Source: Nocardia jinanensis (GTDB taxonomy: Bacteria; Actinomycetota; Actinomycetes; Mycobacteriales; Mycobacteriaceae). From it: a stretch of 64,000 bases of DNA. The translations under genes were made by a program, and so were the position numbers. Of the stretch, positions 8,331-16,059 are shown piece after piece. A model generated the notes under the pieces. The model did not search any database and was not told where the DNA came from. It worked only from the letters and a program-made list of their open reading frames with translations. Numbering within the stretch: position 1 is the first letter of the stretch; each line of letters starts with the position of its first letter. The stretch spans positions 186,001 through 250,000 of the forward strand of contig NZ_BMMH01000009.1 in the NCBI RefSeq assembly GCF_014645735.1, given 5' to 3'.

Positions 8331-9794
8331 TCAGACCGCCAGACGCGCGGCGTGCGCTCGTGCCCGCTGGGCAGCCTGTCGTTCGAGCCCGTACAGCAGC
8401 CCGAAGGCGAACCCGTTCTCGCCCGGTGTGGTGCCTGCCCGCGCACCGAGCGCGCGCAGGGTTTCGGTGGCCACGACGCTGTCCTGGTGCTCGCCCAGAA
8501 CCGTCTGGATCTTCTTGTATTCGGCGGCCTTCTTCTCGGCCTTCTTCTTCCCGAGGACCGGTCTCGCGAGTTCGGCGGCGTAGCGGGCCCGCTTGGCGGC
8601 CTTCCGGGCCCGGTGCAGAGCCGTGTCGTCGGTGTCGGTGACCGCGGCGGTCAGTCTTTTGTTCGCCTTGCGCCCGGCCTTGCGCGTCACTTTGCGGATG
8701 AAACGGGGATCGGCCGGGGCGATGAACGGTGGGCCGGTGCGCCACTGCGCCAAGGTGGCCATCAATTCCCGGTAGCGGTCACTGTCGAGGATCTCCATCA
8801 CGTGCTCGAGGTGGTGGTGTTGCTCGGCGAGCAGGTCGTTCTCGATGCGGGCGGCGACCGGCCCCATTACCAGCTCGTCCGGCAGGGCGGCCACCTTCTC
8901 CGCGAACCGCTTCCGCTGCACTTGCCGGTCCCGTACCTCGCCGAGCGCACCGGCGTACCAAGACAATTCGGCGTCCAGCCGGGTCCGCGCCTCGGTGCCG
9001 AAGAGTTCGCCGAACACGCGCAGGGTGCTGCGGAGCCGTCGAATACCCACCCGGGTGGAATGGATCGGGTCCAATCCGCGGCGCAGCCACACGTCACCGG
9101 CCACGATCGCCTGGACCTGCGTGTCGAGGTACTCGGTCAGTGCCTGTTCCGCCGTCGCACGGGTGTCGGCGGCGGGTGGGTGGTTGCCGGCGAGCGCGCG
9201 GCCGAGCCCCGACGCGTGCGGCGACGGCCGGGCACCGGCCTCGGTGAGGTGTTTGCCGACCTTGGTCAGCACCTTGGCAGCCCGGGACTTCTCGGCCCGC
9301 TCGCCGAGTTCGATTTCCACTTCTCGCCATTCGCTGACCACGACGACGTCCCCGGCGACGGTGGCGTGCACCAGGTCGTCGGCCACTTCCGCGAGCAGGT
9401 GGTCGTGCCGGTCGAGTAGGCGTTGGGTGCGCCGGACGGTGGACAGCACCGCCGCTTGGTGCAGGGGCTTGCCCAGGGCGATCCCGCGGATCAGGGCGGC
9501 CAGCTCGTCGGGAACGGTGTCCTCGTCGGTGGACGGCAGGGACATCTCGGTGCGGGCTTTGTCGGCGGGAACCGTCAATTGCCAACCGGTGTCCGTGTCC
9601 CCGGCGCGGCGGCGCAGCGTGAGGTGCTGGCGGAGCAGGTCCCGCTCGTCGGTGTCGTAGTAGACCCTGGTCAGGGTCGTCGCCGAGCCGGTCTCGATCC
9701 GCCCACCGGCCGGGACCGACCAGGCCAGATCCGGCAGGGTGAAATCCCGGTCCACCTCGTACTTGTCTACCCGCTCACGCTGCGTCGACACCAT
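8331..9794 (-). CDS. CYTH-CHAD domain protein, polyphosphate-linked
   Basis: Two-domain protein of 487 residues. The N-terminal CYTH (triphosphate tunnel metalloenzyme) half contains KYEVDRDFTLPDL, the acidic/basic strands VYYDTDERDL and LTLRRRAGDTDTGWQLT, and a later EIELGERAEKS. The C-terminal CHAD half (from about residue 220) has the His- and Arg-rich helices HSTRVGIRRLRSTLRVFG and HRARKAAKRARYAAE. CHAD domains bind inorganic polyphosphate, and TTM enzymes hydrolyse triphosphates. Start: ATG 9794 (MVSTQ), five codons inside the longest frame. Substrate and partner are unknown. Confidence 0.88.
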   Translation of the reverse strand: MVSTQRERVDKYEVDRDFTLPDLAWSVPAGGRIETGSATTLTRVYYDTDERDLLRQHLTLRRRAGDTDTGWQLTVPADKARTEMSLPSTDEDTVPDELAALIRGIALGKPLHQAAVLSTVRRTQRLLDRHDHLLAEVADDLVHATVAGDVVVVSEWREVEIELGERAEKSRAAKVLTKVGKHLTEAGARPSPHASGLGRALAGNHPPAADTRATAEQALTEYLDTQVQAIVAGDVWLRRGLDPIHSTRVGIRRLRSTLRVFGELFGTEARTRLDAELSWYAGALGEVRDRQVQRKRFAEKVAALPDELVMGPVAARIENDLLAEQHHHLEHVMEILDSDRYRELMATLAQWRTGPPFIAPADPRFIRKVTRKAGRKANKRLTAAVTDTDDTALHRARKAAKRARYAAELARPVLGKKKAEKKAAEYKKIQTVLGEHQDSVVATETLRALGARAGTTPGENGFAFGLLYGLERQAAQRARAHAARLAV

Positions 9795-9999
9795 GAGTCC
9801 AGTCTGCACCCCACCACAAGGGACCTGCGGTGATTGTCGCTCTCGATCGGGTGGCGACCCGGGAGCGATTTTGTACCGTCTCGTAAGGACTCGACCGCAA
9901 TTTGGGGGCCGGTCTTGCCAGAATTCGATAACTGGTGGATGCTATTGCCAGATGCGCGGTTGCGCAGCGCTCAATGGCGAGCTGGACCAGGAGGCTGAG

Positions 10000-10938
10000 A
10001 TGGCCGTGGATATCGGATACTTCTCCGACGATTCGATGATCCGCCGGGTGATGCGTAAACGCGCCGTGGGCCTCACCTACGGCTTGCGCGCGCTCGTGAT
10101 CGGCGCGGTGAATCCGCTGCTGTACGTGGGAACCGCCGAATCGACCGAGCATCGCGACACCCCCTACACCCGGCTCGCGCTCACCGGGAAACTGTTCGAG
10201 GCCGTGTTCTTCGGGACCCGGGAGGAGGCCGATCGGGCGCTCGAATTCACCGGGAAGAAGCACGCGCAGGTGAAGGGGCGGCTACCGGAGGACGCGGGGG
10301 CACGTCATCCGGCGGGGACGGCCTATTCCGCCTACGACCCGCACCTGAGCTTCATGACCATGGCGTTCACCTTCGAATCCGCAGAGGTCATGTACGACCT
10401 GCTGGTCCGGCGACTGAGCGATACCGAACGCGAGGACCTGTACCAGGACTATGTGCGCTGGGGTGAGCTGTTCGGGATGCCACGTACCGCCGCGCCCGCG
10501 GACTACCGCGCGTTCCGGGCGTACTTCGACAGCTACCTGGCCTCCGACGAGATGTTCCTGACCGACGAGGCACGCAAGGTGGGCAACTATCTGTGCGGGC
10601 ATGTGGTGCCCTATCCGCAGCGCGTTCCGGGCCGTCAGGTGAGTTCGGCGTACTACCTGCTGGTACAGGGCAGTCTGCCGCGGCGGATCCGGAAAATGTA
10701 CGGGATCGACTGGAAACGTAGCGACGAGATCGCCTATCGCGGGCTGGCGCAGTCGGTGCGCAATGCGCACAGTGTGCCGTCGCTACTGGTGCCGCGGCCG
10801 GTGAGAACGGCGTTGAACGGGCCGAGCGCGCCCGTGTATCGGCTGATCACGAAGCAGGAGCAGCGCTTGGCCCAGGAGGGGAAGCGCAGTATGCCCGGGA
10901 TCGATCCGCGCAAGTGGGCGGAGCGGAATTCGGCTTGA
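10000..10938 (+). CDS. Oxygenase MpaB family protein (DUF2236)
   Basis: A 312-residue protein of the MpaB/latex-clearing-like heme family common in Nocardia and mycobacteria. Marks are RALVIGAVNPLLYVGTAEST near the N terminus, the central YDPHLSFMTMAFTFESAEVMYD with the family's His, and YQDYVRWGELFGMP. Members tested biochemically are b-type heme oxygenases or esterase-like; this one's substrate cannot be inferred. The ATG at 10000 follows AGGAGG (9989-9994). The gene stands alone, and trpS starts 21 bp after its stop, so co-transcription with trpS is possible. Confidence 0.78.
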   Translation: MAVDIGYFSDDSMIRRVMRKRAVGLTYGLRALVIGAVNPLLYVGTAESTEHRDTPYTRLALTGKLFEAVFFGTREEADRALEFTGKKHAQVKGRLPEDAGARHPAGTAYSAYDPHLSFMTMAFTFESAEVMYDLLVRRLSDTEREDLYQDYVRWGELFGMPRTAAPADYRAFRAYFDSYLASDEMFLTDEARKVGNYLCGHVVPYPQRVPGRQVSSAYYLLVQGSLPRRIRKMYGIDWKRSDEIAYRGLAQSVRNAHSVPSLLVPRPVRTALNGPSAPVYRLITKQEQRLAQEGKRSMPGIDPRKWAERNSA

Positions 10939-10959
10939 TCCACATGCGAAGATCGGGGC

Positions 10960-11994
10960 ATGTCCAGTCCTGCGCAGACCCCGGCCGCCGGGGAACGTAA
11001 ACAGCGGGTGCTCTCCGGTATCCAGCCGACCAGCGCCTCGTTCCACCTCGGGAACTATCTCGGTGCACTGCAGTACTGGGTCAATATGCAGGACGACTAC
11101 GACACGCTGTACTTCATCCCGAATATGCACGCGATCACCGTGACGCAGGACCCCAAGGAACTACGCCACCGCACCCGGGTCGCCGCGGCGCAGCTGCTGG
11201 CGCTGGGTATCGACCCGCAGCGTTCGACCCTGTTCGTGCAGTCGCAGGTGCCCGAGCACGCCGAACTGACCTGGGTGCTGAACTGCATCACCGGGTTCGG
11301 TGAGGCGAGCCGGATGACCCAGTTCAAGGACAAATCGGTGAAACAGGGGACGGACAACACCACCGTCGGCCTGTTCACCTATCCGGTGCTGATGGCGGCC
11401 GATATCCTGCTCTACCGGGCGCATCAGGTGCCGGTCGGGGAGGATCAGCGTCAGCATCTGGAGCTCACTCGCAACCTCGCCCAGCGGTTCAACACCAGGT
11501 TCAAGAAAACCTTCGTCGTCCCGGAGGCCCATATCGTCAAGGGCACTGCGAAGATCTACGACCTGCAGGATCCCACCGCGAAGATGAGCAAATCCGCCAG
11601 TTCGGACGCGGGGCTGATCAACCTGCTCGACGACCCCAAGGTGACGGCGAAGAAGGTGCGCTCGGCGGTCACCGATACCGAGCGCGAGATTCACTACGAC
11701 GTGGAGCGCAAGCCGGGGGTCAGCAATCTGCTGGTGATCCTGTCGGCGCTGACCGAGACGCCGATCGTGACCCTGGAGAAGGACTACGCGGGCCGCGGGT
11801 ACGGCGATCTGAAAGTCGATGTCGCCGACGCACTGGCCGAATTTGTCACGCCTTTGCGTGCGAAAGTGGAAGAGTACATGGCGGATCAGGGTGAACTCGA
11901 TCGCATACTCGCCACCGGAGCCGAGCGTGCGCGCGAGATCGCCGGCAACACTCTCGCACAGGTTTACGACCGGGTCGGGTTCCTGGCTCACTGA
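10960..11994 (+). CDS. trpS: Tryptophanyl-tRNA synthetase
   Basis: Class I aminoacyl-tRNA synthetase charging tRNA-Trp. The 344 residues contain the HIGH-equivalent PTSASFHLGNYLGAL (about 23-37), the tryptophan/ATP site VLMAADILLYRAHQVPVGEDQRQH, and KMSKS in TAKMSKSASS (about 207-216). The length is normal for the bacterial enzyme. It is followed 44 bp later by the YihY-type gene, the same neighbour as in M. tuberculosis (Rv3336c-Rv3335c), so the two are probably co-transcribed. No T-box or leader peptide was recognised upstream. Confidence 0.97.
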   Translation: MSSPAQTPAAGERKQRVLSGIQPTSASFHLGNYLGALQYWVNMQDDYDTLYFIPNMHAITVTQDPKELRHRTRVAAAQLLALGIDPQRSTLFVQSQVPEHAELTWVLNCITGFGEASRMTQFKDKSVKQGTDNTTVGLFTYPVLMAADILLYRAHQVPVGEDQRQHLELTRNLAQRFNTRFKKTFVVPEAHIVKGTAKIYDLQDPTAKMSKSASSDAGLINLLDDPKVTAKKVRSAVTDTEREIHYDVERKPGVSNLLVILSALTETPIVTLEKDYAGRGYGDLKVDVADALAEFVTPLRAKVEEYMADQGELDRILATGAERAREIAGNTLAQVYDRVGFLAH

Positions 11995-12038
11995 TACCGG
12001 TCGGTCGGCCGTGCGCGTGGCGATGAGGGGCGCGAACA

Positions 12039-13067
12039 GTGCAGGTGATCGACAACGGCAAAGCCGCCGTCCAGCGCATGATCGGACAGCGGCCGTGGCT
12101 CGACCATCTGGTCCGGGCGGTCGGCAGATATCAGAGCCAGCGCGGCGACTACTACGCGGCGGGAATCACCTATTTCACCGTGCTGTCGCTGTTCCCGCTG
12201 CTGATGATCGCTTTCGCCATCGCAGGTTTCGTGCTCGCGGGCAATTCCGAACTGCTGGGTGAACTGCAGGAGAAGGTCGTCGAGAACATCCCGGGCGAGA
12301 TGGGCGATCAGCTCAACGATCTGATCGACCAGGCGGTGCGCTCCCGCGGGACGGTGGGTGTCCTCGGTCTGCTCACCGGGTTGTATTCGGGGCTCGGCTG
12401 GATGGCGAACCTGCGCAAGGCGCTCACCGAACAGTGGGAGCAGCCGTCGGACGAGGACAACTGGCTGCGCACCAAACTCTCCGATCTGGGCGCTCTGTTC
12501 GGTCTTTTCCTGGCCCTGGTGGTGTCGCTGGGTCTGTCGGCGCTGGCGTCGAGCCGGCTCGGCGTGCAACTGCTCGAACTGCTCGGACTCGAGGAGATGC
12601 CCGGGGTGCGCTGGCTGCTGTGGCTGCTGTCCACGGTGCTCGCCATGGTGGCCTCGTGGGCTCTGTTCGCCTGGATCATCGCCCGCCTGCCGCGTGAACC
12701 GGTCACCCTGCGCAGCGCCCTGAAGGCAGCGGCCCTGGCGGCAGTGGGGTTCGAGGCTTTCAAGAATATCGCCGGGTTCTATATGCGGGCGGTGCTGAAC
12801 AGCCCGGCCGGTGCCGCCTTCGGCTCGATCATCGGCGTCATGGTGTTCAGCTACGTGGTCTATCGGATCATCCTGTTCGCTACGGCCTGGGCGGCGACCG
12901 CCCGGGAGAACGAGCAGCTGACATCGGTACCGGTGCCCGGACCCGCGCTGATCCGCCCGCGAATGGACAGCGGGCGGCCGGGCCTGTTCGGCGGCGCCGC
13001 GCTGTTCGGCGCGGGCGCGCTCGCCACGCTGGGCGTCGCCCGGTTACGCCGCCGCCGGCGCGGCTGA
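12039..13067 (+). CDS. YihY/BrkB family inner-membrane protein
   Basis: A polytopic membrane protein of 342 residues. After a cytoplasmic start with GDYYAAGITYFTVLSLFPLL (family signature, about 35-54), six hydrophobic helices are visible (about 40-70, 105-125, 150-172, 190-215, 225-245 and 258-282), followed by a short segment near 310-325 and a basic tail RLRRRRRG. The family was misnamed ribonuclease BN in the past; its real function is unresolved, with transport suggested. GTG 12039 is the start; AGGGGCG 12026-12032 can serve as ribosome-binding site. Confidence 0.88.
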   Translation: MQVIDNGKAAVQRMIGQRPWLDHLVRAVGRYQSQRGDYYAAGITYFTVLSLFPLLMIAFAIAGFVLAGNSELLGELQEKVVENIPGEMGDQLNDLIDQAVRSRGTVGVLGLLTGLYSGLGWMANLRKALTEQWEQPSDEDNWLRTKLSDLGALFGLFLALVVSLGLSALASSRLGVQLLELLGLEEMPGVRWLLWLLSTVLAMVASWALFAWIIARLPREPVTLRSALKAAALAAVGFEAFKNIAGFYMRAVLNSPAGAAFGSIIGVMVFSYVVYRIILFATAWAATARENEQLTSVPVPGPALIRPRMDSGRPGLFGGAALFGAGALATLGVARLRRRRRG

Positions 13068-13497
13068 AGACGGCTGCGCGCCCGGACTTCCAGGGTGTGC
13101 GACGCTGGGGTGATCATCGTCTGTTCGGTCATATTTCACCTGGCGCCGGAAATCGAACTGCGGACGGCCTGCGGGCGACATAGGGGAGTACGGGAGCATC
13201 GAGCCGGCGCTTTCACGGCGGCGGCGCGATCGTAATGCCGGGGGGTCGGTGCTTAAGTACTTCGCGGATAAGTACTTACGTGCTCCGGATGCGGATATTT
13301 CGGTTCGGATGACGGATGTTCCGGGAGGGCGCTTGTCTTATCGTCCGTTTCGAGGCAGCTCGATTCTCGGAAACTCACCGGGGCGCAGAACTTTTGGAAT
13401 GCTGCCGAGTAGAGGAGGGCCCGGTGGATTCCGAGGCGTCGACCCGGCATCCCGCACCCGAGGTGGTGCGCCCGGCAGATTCGAGGCAGGTTATCCG
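13068..13497. other. Promoter and leader region of the MFS/ATP-grasp unit
   Basis: These 430 bp contain a pair of AAGTACTT palindromes (13254-13277), AT-rich for this genome, and a 29-codon ORF with a strong ribosome-binding site (13424-13513). The MFS frame is open across much of it, but its codon composition here is atypical and it has no membrane-protein character, so I regard it as untranslated in that frame. Confidence 0.5.
13254..13277. promoter_or_regulatory. Tandem operator-like repeat TAAGTACTT
   Basis: TAAGTACTT occurs at 13254-13262 and again at 13269-13277, 15 bp apart. Its core AAGTACTT is itself a perfect palindrome. Two palindromes on nearly the same helix face, in an AT-rich patch upstream of the MFS/ATP-grasp pair, look like a binding site for a dimeric repressor or an activator. 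No regulator gene lies next to it. Confidence 0.45.
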
Positions 13498-13513
13498 TTG
13501 GCCGTCGCACTAG
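13424..13513 (+). CDS. Possible 29-residue leader or precursor peptide
   Basis: GTG 13424 is preceded by AGAGGAGGG at 13411-13419, the best ribosome-binding site in this region. The frame encodes MDSEASTRHPAPEVVRP and continues to SRQVIRWPSH, ending at TAG 13511-13513. It overlaps the proposed TTG start of the MFS gene (13498), an arrangement typical of translational coupling. It could be a leader peptide; a substrate peptide for the ATP-grasp enzyme is a weaker alternative. It shows no run of a regulatory amino acid. It may also be non-coding. Confidence 0.3.
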   Translation: MDSEASTRHPAPEVVRPADSRQVIRWPSH

Positions 13514-14739
13514 CCGGCAAACGGAAACCACCGGCGTTTCCCGCGGAAGTGTGGATTGTTTCGATCACCACCTTTCTGAGCAGGTCGGTTGGTTTTCTGG
13601 CGCTCTTCTCCACGGTCTTCTACAAATCCATGGGGCTGGGTGCCTGGGGTCTCAGCCTGGCGTTGTTCGCGGGTGGTTTCGCCGGTGTGCTCGGATCGGT
13701 CGTCGGCGGCTGGTTCGCCACCCGATTCGGTTCGACCGATGTACTGATCGCCGGCTCCCTGCTCAATGTTCCGCTGCTCTACCTGCTCGGAATATCTTCG
13801 ACGGACCCGATGCCGGCGATCGTGCTGGCCTCACTGAGCGTGGCGGTGACGCAGTCGTTCTCGGGCCCGGCGGCGGCCCTGGTGACGGGTTCGAGTTACG
13901 AGGGCAATACCGTCACGGTGGTCGCTTTCCACCGGATCTTCCTCAGCAGCGGGGTCACCGTTGCTCCGATCATGGTCACGGCGGTGGGGGAGGGCAATTT
14001 TCCCTTACTCTTCTCGCTGTCCGCGTTCGGATCGCTGGGTACCGCCGCCTTCCTGTTCTCCGAACGTGCCAGACTCCGCGCCGCCGAGGCCCTGGCCGCG
14101 ACCCGGGACCGCAACATATCCGCGCCGCCACTCGGCTCCGATATCGGTGCGGCGGTTCCGTACGACGCTTCCCGGATCTCGCGCATATGGGCCGTGGTCG
14201 TGGTCTTCGGAACAGCGATGGCGGTGTACGCGCAGAGTATGAGCGGTATTCCACTATCGGTGGAGAAAATATCCGACGGCGGGCAGCTCTACAGCGTGCT
14301 GCTGGTTGTGAATTCTCTATTCATCATCTTCTTCGAGCTGCCGATCAGCACTCTGACCGCCAAACTGAAATGGAATTACGCGCTGGGGCTGGGGATATTC
14401 GTCACCGGGCTCGGGCTCGCTGTCTGCGGCGCGGGTTCCAGTTGGACCGTGTGCATTATCGGATTCTTGCTCTTCTCGCTGGGGGAGGCAATTTTCATTC
14501 CGCAGGCGAGCGCCTCCATCGCCGATATCTCGACGCCTTCGGAGAACCCCAGATATCAGGGGTACCTCTCGGCTGCGCAATCGCTCGGGTTCGCGGTGGG
14601 GCCGGGCATCGGAGCCTTCGGTGCGCTGCATGACAGCGCGCTGTACTGGACACTCGTCGTCCAGATCTCGTTCGCCGCGGGTGCGGTGGCGGTAGTAGCA
14701 GGAATGTCCAAGGACAGGAGTTCGATTCGTGTCGAATAG
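13498..14739 (+). CDS. MFS transporter, probable exporter
   Basis: Major facilitator with about 12 hydrophobic helices in 413 residues. The first begins at VWIVSITTFLSRSVGFLALF, and an MFS loop 2-3-like stretch (GGWFATRFGSTDVLIAGSLL) follows. Relatives are drug or metabolite exporters. The start is uncertain: the frame opens at 13249, but TTG 13498, with GAGGCAGG 7-8 nt before it, gives a normal MFS N terminus. The stop overlaps the start of the ATP-grasp gene by 11 bp, so the two are translationally coupled and the transporter most likely exports the ligase product. There is no equivalent in the M. tuberculosis synteny, so this is an accessory insertion. Confidence 0.8.
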   Translation: MAVALAGKRKPPAFPAEVWIVSITTFLSRSVGFLALFSTVFYKSMGLGAWGLSLALFAGGFAGVLGSVVGGWFATRFGSTDVLIAGSLLNVPLLYLLGISSTDPMPAIVLASLSVAVTQSFSGPAAALVTGSSYEGNTVTVVAFHRIFLSSGVTVAPIMVTAVGEGNFPLLFSLSAFGSLGTAAFLFSERARLRAAEALAATRDRNISAPPLGSDIGAAVPYDASRISRIWAVVVVFGTAMAVYAQSMSGIPLSVEKISDGGQLYSVLLVVNSLFIIFFELPISTLTAKLKWNYALGLGIFVTGLGLAVCGAGSSWTVCIIGFLLFSLGEAIFIPQASASIADISTPSENPRYQGYLSAAQSLGFAVGPGIGAFGALHDSALYWTLVVQISFAAGAVAVVAGMSKDRSSIRVE

Positions 14740-16000
14740 CTCGGTATTGATCGTCGATCCCGTTAGTTCGGGAAAACTGTATCCCCGCGTGCTCGAGCGT
14801 TACGGGATCGAAACCATTCTCTTGGATACCGATCATGCGCTGGTCTCGGAATTCCGTACGGCTCCCACTCCGGGCGCTCTGAATTTCGCCGCTGATTTCG
14901 GAAATTCCTACGATTTGCTGTTGAAAATGTGCACGGATCGGTCGGTGAGCTATGTTATCGCCGGTTCCGAACCCGGTGTCGAATTGGCCGAGCGTCTGCG
15001 CGCCGATATTCCGGACTGCCCCGCCGGCGAGACGATTCTGCCGATGCGAAGATGGGATAAGCAGTACATGTTCGAGGCCCTGGCCGCCGCTGGGGTCCCG
15101 ACGCTCACCACTCGGGCCGTCCCCCCGGGCGGGGACGCCGTACCGGCGGAAGCGGTCGCGGAAGTGCGCGCGGGTCGGAAACTCGTGGTGAAACCCGCCC
15201 GGGGCGCCGCCTCCGTCGGTGTCCGGTTGGTGGCGACCCCCGGTGAACTGTCCGACGCGGTATCGGCGATCACGGACGGCGCCGGCCTGTTCGGCGGTGC
15301 CTCGGCCGCCCTGATCCAGGAAATGTATCCCGCTCCGCGTGTGGAATACGCCGTGGACACCTTTTCCACTCCGGCGGGACACGAACTCGTCTGCGTCAGC
15401 GTGTACGACAAATGGGTCTCGGCATCAGGGGATTTCGTCTACGAGCGAGGCCGGTGGCTCGACCATGACGATCCGGTGGTGCGGGACGTGGCCGACTACG
15501 CGCGCCGGGTACTCGATGCCCTGGGCGTGCGGGTCGGACCGGCGCATATGGAGATCATGTCCGGCCCGCTGGGGCCCCGGCTGATCGATTTCGGCGCGCG
15601 CGCCCACGGAATCGGCCATCCGCAGCACACCCATCTGCTCACCGGTAACTCGCAGATCCACCGCGAATGCGAATACATCGCGGAACTCTTCGGGATACCT
15701 GTGCCCACCGCCGAGCGTGGGACGGGCTACGCGCTCTCCCGGCACGGCGCACTCGTGCTGCTGAGTATCGATCGGGAAGCTGTGTACCTGGGCGGGGCCG
15801 ACGAGGAACTGGCGGAACTTCCCGGCGTACTGGAGGTCCGGATGGCGGCCGGGCCGGGCCGGACCTATCCGCCGACAAAGTCCATGATGGACTCGGTGGC
15901 GCTCGGTCTGGTGTTCGTCGTCGCCGACAGTGCCGACGAACTGGATTTCCGGTGCACCGAAGTCCGTAAGCGGGCCGGTGACTTCTTCGCACCGGTATGA
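14729..16000 (+). CDS. ATP-grasp ligase (amino-acid or peptide ligase type)
   Basis: ATP-dependent carboxylate-amine ligase of 423 residues. The Rossmann-like N domain (SSVLIVDPVSSGKLY) is followed by the ATP-grasp fold: KLVVKPARGAASVGVR (ATP-binding Lys, about 150-165), ALIQEMYPAPRVEYAVDTF, and the metal-binding end HMEIM...LIDFGARAHG, with FGAR where many members have IN-R. It belongs with the BacD/L-amino-acid ligase and carnosine-synthase-like branch rather than the RimK/graspetide branch (judged by eye). GTG 14729 follows GACAGGAG. Coupled to the MFS exporter, it suggests synthesis and export of a small dipeptide or amino-acid conjugate. Confidence 0.78.
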   Translation: MSNSSVLIVDPVSSGKLYPRVLERYGIETILLDTDHALVSEFRTAPTPGALNFAADFGNSYDLLLKMCTDRSVSYVIAGSEPGVELAERLRADIPDCPAGETILPMRRWDKQYMFEALAAAGVPTLTTRAVPPGGDAVPAEAVAEVRAGRKLVVKPARGAASVGVRLVATPGELSDAVSAITDGAGLFGGASAALIQEMYPAPRVEYAVDTFSTPAGHELVCVSVYDKWVSASGDFVYERGRWLDHDDPVVRDVADYARRVLDALGVRVGPAHMEIMSGPLGPRLIDFGARAHGIGHPQHTHLLTGNSQIHRECEYIAELFGIPVPTAERGTGYALSRHGALVLLSIDREAVYLGGADEELAELPGVLEVRMAAGPGRTYPPTKSMMDSVALGLVFVVADSADELDFRCTEVRKRAGDFFAPV

Positions 16001-16008
16001 GCTGGCGA

Positions 16009-16035
16009 GCGCCCGGGCCCGCTGGGCCCGGGCGC
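16009..16035. terminator. GC hairpin between convergent genes
   Basis: A perfect 12-bp stem (GCGCCCGGGCCC, 16009-16020, with its complement at 16024-16035) with loop GCT lies 9 bp after the ATP-grasp stop and before the convergent carboxypeptidase stop. It lacks a T-run, as usual in this GC range, and could stop transcription from both sides. Confidence 0.65.
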
Positions 16036-16059
16036 CGGTCGGCGATCGGTATCCGCCGG

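Noticed and set aside
7890..9419. A 509-codon plus-strand frame
   Set aside because: Antisense to the TetR and CYTH-CHAD genes, both recognised by several motifs.
13249..13497. N-terminal extension of the MFS gene to GTG 13249
   Set aside because: The extra 83 residues have unusual codon use, cover the operator-like repeats and lack membrane character; TTG 13498 gives a standard MFS N terminus.
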